Shown: one piece after another, positions 61,373 through 64,000 of the stretch
How positions within the stretch are numbered: the stretch's first letter is position 1
Layout of the letters: every line of letters starts with the position of its first letter
Source of the DNA: Xanthomonas sp. AM6
Lineage (GTDB): Bacteria; Pseudomonadota; Gammaproteobacteria; Xanthomonadales; Xanthomonadaceae
Direction: 5' to 3'
Length of the DNA: 64,000 nt
NCBI RefSeq assembly: GCF_025665335.1
Contig: NZ_CP106869.1
Coordinates: forward strand, 2,072,501 to 2,136,500
Program-made: the position numbers and the translations under genes
Notes under the pieces: model-generated
What the model saw: only the letters and a program-made list of their open reading frames with translations
Told to the model about the DNA's origin: nothing
Databases searched by the model: none

Positions 61373-61444
61373 CTGTAGGAGCGGCTTCAGCCGCGACCGG
61401 GCGTCACCGGTGACGCCCGGTCGCGGCTGAAGCCGCTCCTACAG
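61373..61444. repeat. 72-bp perfect REP-like palindrome
   Basis: Two 36-bp arms (61373-61408 and 61409-61444) are exact reverse complements, with no spacer, each including the GTAGGAGCGGCTTCAGCCGC unit. It follows the prephenate dehydrogenase gene on the same strand by 68 bp. It can also fold into a long stem in RNA. Confidence 0.97.
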
Positions 61445-61479
61445 GGAAGCGATCTGCCGCGATCAAACCACCACGGCAC

Positions 61480-61526
61480 TTCATCCACAGGCGGTGTGGA
61501 TGAAAGGCGCGCAAACATGTGGATAA
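61480..61526. promoter_or_regulatory. Cluster of three DnaA-box-like sites
   Basis: TCATCCACA (61481-61489, plus strand), TGTGGATGA (61495-61503, the same box on the other strand) and TGTGGATAA (61518-61526, complement of the perfect TTATCCACA box). The first two form a 10-bp inverted repeat 5 bp apart. Such tight grouping resembles DnaA-binding clusters outside oriC; no replication gene is next to it. Confidence 0.5.
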
Positions 61527-61565
61527 GTGCCTGCGCGCCTTGCGAGGCGGGCGTGTCAAGAGGCG

Positions 61566-61582
61566 TGGTCAATAATTGACCA
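61566..61582. promoter_or_regulatory. 17-bp AT-rich palindrome, operator-like
   Basis: TGGTCAAT and ATTGACCA are perfect 8-bp arms around a single A. This is strikingly AT-rich for the region. TGGTN..ACCA is a common layout for GntR-type repressors. It lies 94 bp after the stop of a small minus-strand gene and 262 bp after the prephenate dehydrogenase, so no promoter is obviously controlled by it. Confidence 0.45.
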
Positions 61583-61610
61583 TGTGCGCGGCGGGTGTGC
61601 TGAGCGGCAG

Positions 61611-61629
61611 AGCGACGCAAGGCGTCGCT
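61611..61629. terminator. Hairpin after the small minus-strand gene
   Basis: AGCGACGC and GCGTCGCT form a perfect 8-bp stem with a 3-nt loop, 31 bp past the stop of the 70-residue gene. No clear T-run. Confidence 0.45.
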
Positions 61630-61659
61630 GTCCTTCTGCGCGGCATCGCGCGTGCGATC

Positions 61660-61872
61660 TCAGACCGCGGTCAGCGTCAGCTCGCCGCCGGTGGTGGTGA
61701 ACTGCTGTCCGCGGCGGATCAGCTTGCGTCCGTCGGCCAGTTCGTAGCGCAGCGCCGGCGTGGCGTGCGCGTCCTGCTGGGCCTGCTGCTGGTGCTGCGC
61801 TTCGTCCTGGAACTCGGTGATCAGATAGGCCTCGCCGTCGGGGCCGAGGGCGGGCAGTTGGCGAAAGGACAT
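61660..61872 (-). CDS. Small hypothetical protein
   Basis: 70 residues, MSFRQLPALGPDGEAYLITE at the start, then a Gln/Ala-rich helix (EAQHQQQAQQDAHATP) and a beta-like end (RYELADGRKLIRRGQQFTTT) that ends LTLTAV. The last 25 residues resemble a small folded domain found in several short Xanthomonadaceae proteins; I do not recognise a function. AGGAGA lies 7-12 bp before the ATG. Confidence 0.6.
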   Translation of the reverse strand: MSFRQLPALGPDGEAYLITEFQDEAQHQQQAQQDAHATPALRYELADGRKLIRRGQQFTTTGGELTLTAV

Positions 61873-61978
61873 GGCGTGTCTCCTGTCGAATGCGTTTCAT
61901 CGCGCTGGCGCCGCTGCGCGCGAGCGCGGCAGGGGCGTCAGCGCGGACCGTAGTCCCGCCCGCGTTAGCGCGGCGTGG

Positions 61979-63745
61979 TCAGTCGATGAATTGCAGCCGC
62001 GCCAGTTCCGCATACAGGCCGCCCTGGGCCAGCAGTTCGGCATGGGTGCCCTGGGCGACGATGCGGCCGTGGTCCATCACCACGATGCGGTCGGCCTTGA
62101 GCACGGTCGCCAGGCGGTGCGCGATCACCAGCGTGGTGCGCCCGGCCATCAGCCGTTCCAGCGCCTGCTGCACGGCGTGCTCGCTCTGCGCGTCGAGCGC
62201 GCTGGTGGCCTCGTCCAGCAGCAGGATGGGCGCGTCCTTGAGCAGGGCGCGGGCGATGGCGATGCGCTGCTGCTGGCCGCCGGACAGGCGCGCGCCGCGC
62301 TCGCCCAGTTCGCTGGCGTAGCCGCCCGGCAACTGGCGGATGAACGTATCGGCCTCGGCCGCGCGCGCCGCGGCCTCGACCTCGGCCTCGCTGGCATCGA
62401 GCCGGCCGTAGCGGATGTTGTCGGCCGCGCTGGCCGCGAACAGGGTCGGATGTTGCGGCACCAGGCCGATGCCCTCGCGCAGCTGGGCCGGGTCCAGGTC
62501 GCGCAGGTCGGCGCCGTCCACCCGCACCGCGCCGGATTGCGGATCGTGGAAGCGCAGCAGCAGCGACAGCACGGTGCTCTTGCCGGCGCCGGAGGGGCCG
62601 ACCAGGGCCACGCTCTCGCCCGGCCGCACGTGCAGGTCGAAGCCGTCCAGCGCCGGATGGTCGGGGCGCTGCGGATAGCGGAACACCACGTTGTCGAAAC
62701 GCACCTCGCCGCGCAGCGGCCGCGGCAGCGCGCGCGGCTGCGCCGGGGCCACCACCTCGGGGCGTTCGGCGAACAGCTCGGCGATGCGGCCCATGCCGCC
62801 GGCCGCGCGCTGCAGGTCGTTCCAGACTTCGGCCAGCGAGGCCACCGAGCCGCCGCCGAACATCGCATACAGCACAAACTGGCCGAGCGCGCCGGCGCTC
62901 AGTTCGCCGGCCGCCACCTCGTGCGCGCCGGACCACAGCACTAGCACGATCGCGCCGAACACCAGCACGATCGCGGTGGCGGTGATCAGCGCCTGCGCGC
63001 GCACCCGGCGCCGCGCCACCTCCACCGACAGCGCCAGCGCCTGGCCGAAGCGGCCGCGCTCGTAGGGTTCGCGCGCATGCGCCTGCACCGTGCGCACCGC
63101 GCCCAGGGTCTCGGCGGCCAGGGTGTTGGCGTCGGCGACGCGGTCCTGGCTGGCGCGCGAGATCTTCTGCAGGCGGCGCGCGCCGAGCACGATCGGCAAC
63201 ACCGCCAGCGGGATGCCGAGCAGCGCGTAGGCGGCCAGGTGCGGGCTGGTCACGAACAGCATCACGATGCTGCCGACCACCGTCACCGTGCTGCGCAGCG
63301 CCACCGACATGGTGCTGCCGATCACCCCGCGCAGCAGCTCGCTGTCGGCCGACAGCCGCGACACCAGTTCGCCGCTGCGGTTGCGGTCGTGGAAGCCGGC
63401 GTGCAGGCCGATCAGGTGCGCGTACAGGCGCCCGCGCAGGTCGGCGACGACCTTCTCGCCCAGCAGCGACACGAAGTAGAAGCGCATCGCGGTGGCGATC
63501 GCCAGCACCACCGCCACCGCGAACAGCAGCGCGAAGGACTGGTTGATCCGGCCGCCGTCGCTGAAGCCGTGGTCGATCATCTGCCGCACCGCCACCGGCA
63601 GGCTCAGCGTCGCGCTGGAGGACACCGCCAGCGCCAGCAGCCAGGCGCAGAACAGGCCGCGCTGGCGCTGCACGAACGGCCACAAAGTGCGCAGGCTGCC
63701 GAGCTTGCGCAGCGACTTGGCCTGGTCGGCCGACGGATCGTTCAT
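61979..63745 (-). CDS. ABC exporter (MsbA-like half-transporter)
   Basis: 588 residues with an N-terminal six-helix domain (about 20-320) and an ATPase domain (about 340-580). The Walker A motif is GPSGAGKSTVLSLLLRF, the signature is LSGGQQQRIAIARALLKD, and Walker B is ILLLDEATSALD. This ABC-B layout resembles MsbA and related lipid or drug exporters; no lpxK neighbour is visible, so a lipid A role is not supported. Its start overlaps the stop of the following IMPACT-family gene by ATGA-type overlap, so the two are cotranscribed. Confidence 0.92.
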   Translation of the reverse strand: MNDPSADQAKSLRKLGSLRTLWPFVQRQRGLFCAWLLALAVSSSATLSLPVAVRQMIDHGFSDGGRINQSFALLFAVAVVLAIATAMRFYFVSLLGEKVVADLRGRLYAHLIGLHAGFHDRNRSGELVSRLSADSELLRGVIGSTMSVALRSTVTVVGSIVMLFVTSPHLAAYALLGIPLAVLPIVLGARRLQKISRASQDRVADANTLAAETLGAVRTVQAHAREPYERGRFGQALALSVEVARRRVRAQALITATAIVLVFGAIVLVLWSGAHEVAAGELSAGALGQFVLYAMFGGGSVASLAEVWNDLQRAAGGMGRIAELFAERPEVVAPAQPRALPRPLRGEVRFDNVVFRYPQRPDHPALDGFDLHVRPGESVALVGPSGAGKSTVLSLLLRFHDPQSGAVRVDGADLRDLDPAQLREGIGLVPQHPTLFAASAADNIRYGRLDASEAEVEAAARAAEADTFIRQLPGGYASELGERGARLSGGQQQRIAIARALLKDAPILLLDEATSALDAQSEHAVQQALERLMAGRTTLVIAHRLATVLKADRIVVMDHGRIVAQGTHAELLAQGGLYAELARLQFID

Positions 63746-64000
63746 GCGGGGGAGGATTCCGAGCAGCGGACCCTGTTCCGAGTGGCGTCGCGCAGCCGGG
63801 TTTTCAAGGCGTCGAGGCGATCGCTGGGCAGGCGCAGGCGCAGTTCGGCGCCATCGGCGTCGAAGCGTTCATCGAGTTTCTCGGCGGCGCAGGCGCCCAG
63901 CGCCGCGTGCACGATGCCCAGATCGTCGAACTCGCAGTGCAGGGTCAGCAGGCTCAGCGCCAGCAGCGGCTGCCGCGGCGCCAGCCGCAGGCACTCGGCG
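63742..64000 (-). CDS. IMPACT/YigZ-family protein, C-terminal part
   Basis: The last 85 residues are visible; the gene continues off the right edge. The segment LTLHCEFDDLGIVHAALGAC and the strand pattern GAELRLRLPSDRLDALKTRL match the C-terminal DUF1949 domain that follows the UPF0029/Impact domain in YigZ. The call rests on this domain only. The stop overlaps the ABC exporter's start. Confidence 0.6.
   Translation of the reverse strand, partial: AECLRLAPRQPLLALSLLTLHCEFDDLGIVHAALGACAAEKLDERFDADGAELRLRLPSDRLDALKTRLRDATRNRVRCSESSPA

Noticed and set aside
1-64000. tRNA or rRNA genes
   Set aside because: Apart from the tRNA-like part of tmRNA, I found no T-arm with acceptor-stem pairing and no rRNA sequence.

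Overview
The window is about 64 kb of very GC-rich chromosomal DNA from a Xanthomonas-like gammaproteobacterium. The evidence is the heat-shock cluster recN-hrcA-grpE-dnaK-dnaJ next to fur-bamE-ratA-smpB, a tmRNA encoding the tag ANDDNYALAA, the very high GC3 with long antisense shadow ORFs, and dispersed GTAGGAGCGGCTTCAGCCGC-type palindromes. I see no integrase, transposase, plasmid or phage gene and no CRISPR array; the window reads as core chromosome with a few accessory genes. The genus is an inference; the species cannot be told from the sequence.

Layout. 0-9.8 kb: the tail of a probable MarR regulator, secreted dipeptidyl carboxypeptidase Dcp, a secreted amidohydrolase with glutathione peroxidase, ferredoxin-NADP reductase behind a Fur-box-like palindrome, an ABC exporter, and an amidinotransferase-fold hydrolase. 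9.9-11.4 kb: an ECF41-type sigma factor with an AhpD-like partner; both genes have a TGTCAC(A/G)-N16-CGTC promoter. 11.5-23.4 kb: housekeeping and stress genes (class I fumarase, two glutathione transferases, phospholipase A, cold-shock protein, TcdA, TatD, glutaryl-CoA dehydrogenase, FMN reductase) and two glycine-zipper envelope proteins. 23.7-25.1 kb: dnaB, with a DnaA-box-like site upstream.

25.8-30.3 kb is a tightly packed signalling operon: FIST sensor, soluble histidine kinase, REC-HDOD protein, and REC plus degenerate HD-type output protein. It is followed by photolyase, a wax-ester-synthase/DGAT-like acyltransferase and an OmpA-type lipoprotein. 34.3-43.3 kb: a LysR regulator divergent from an RND efflux operon (SDR-like protein, adaptor, pump, second SDR, outer membrane channel). 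43.6-44.6 kb: a membrane diguanylate cyclase. 45.4-49.3 kb: ssrA and smpB, separated by a gene for an unusual 925-residue fusion of a Lys/Ala-rich tail, an alpha/beta-hydrolase-like domain and a subtilisin-type protease.

49.3-58.7 kb: ratA, rnfH, bamE, fur, a cluster of seven REP-like units, then recN and the heat-shock operon. 58.7-59.3 kb: a three-unit tandem array containing terminator-like hairpins and G-quadruplex motifs. 59.3-64 kb: pyridoxal kinase, prephenate dehydrogenase with an ACT domain, a non-coding patch with a 72-bp perfect palindrome, three DnaA-box-like sites and a 17-bp operator-like palindrome, an MsbA-type ABC exporter, and a truncated IMPACT-family gene. The observations most worth following up are the hydrolase-subtilase fusion beside the tmRNA system, the FIST/kinase/HDOD operon, the ECF41 promoter pair and the non-coding patches at 58.7-59.0 and 61.3-61.6 kb.
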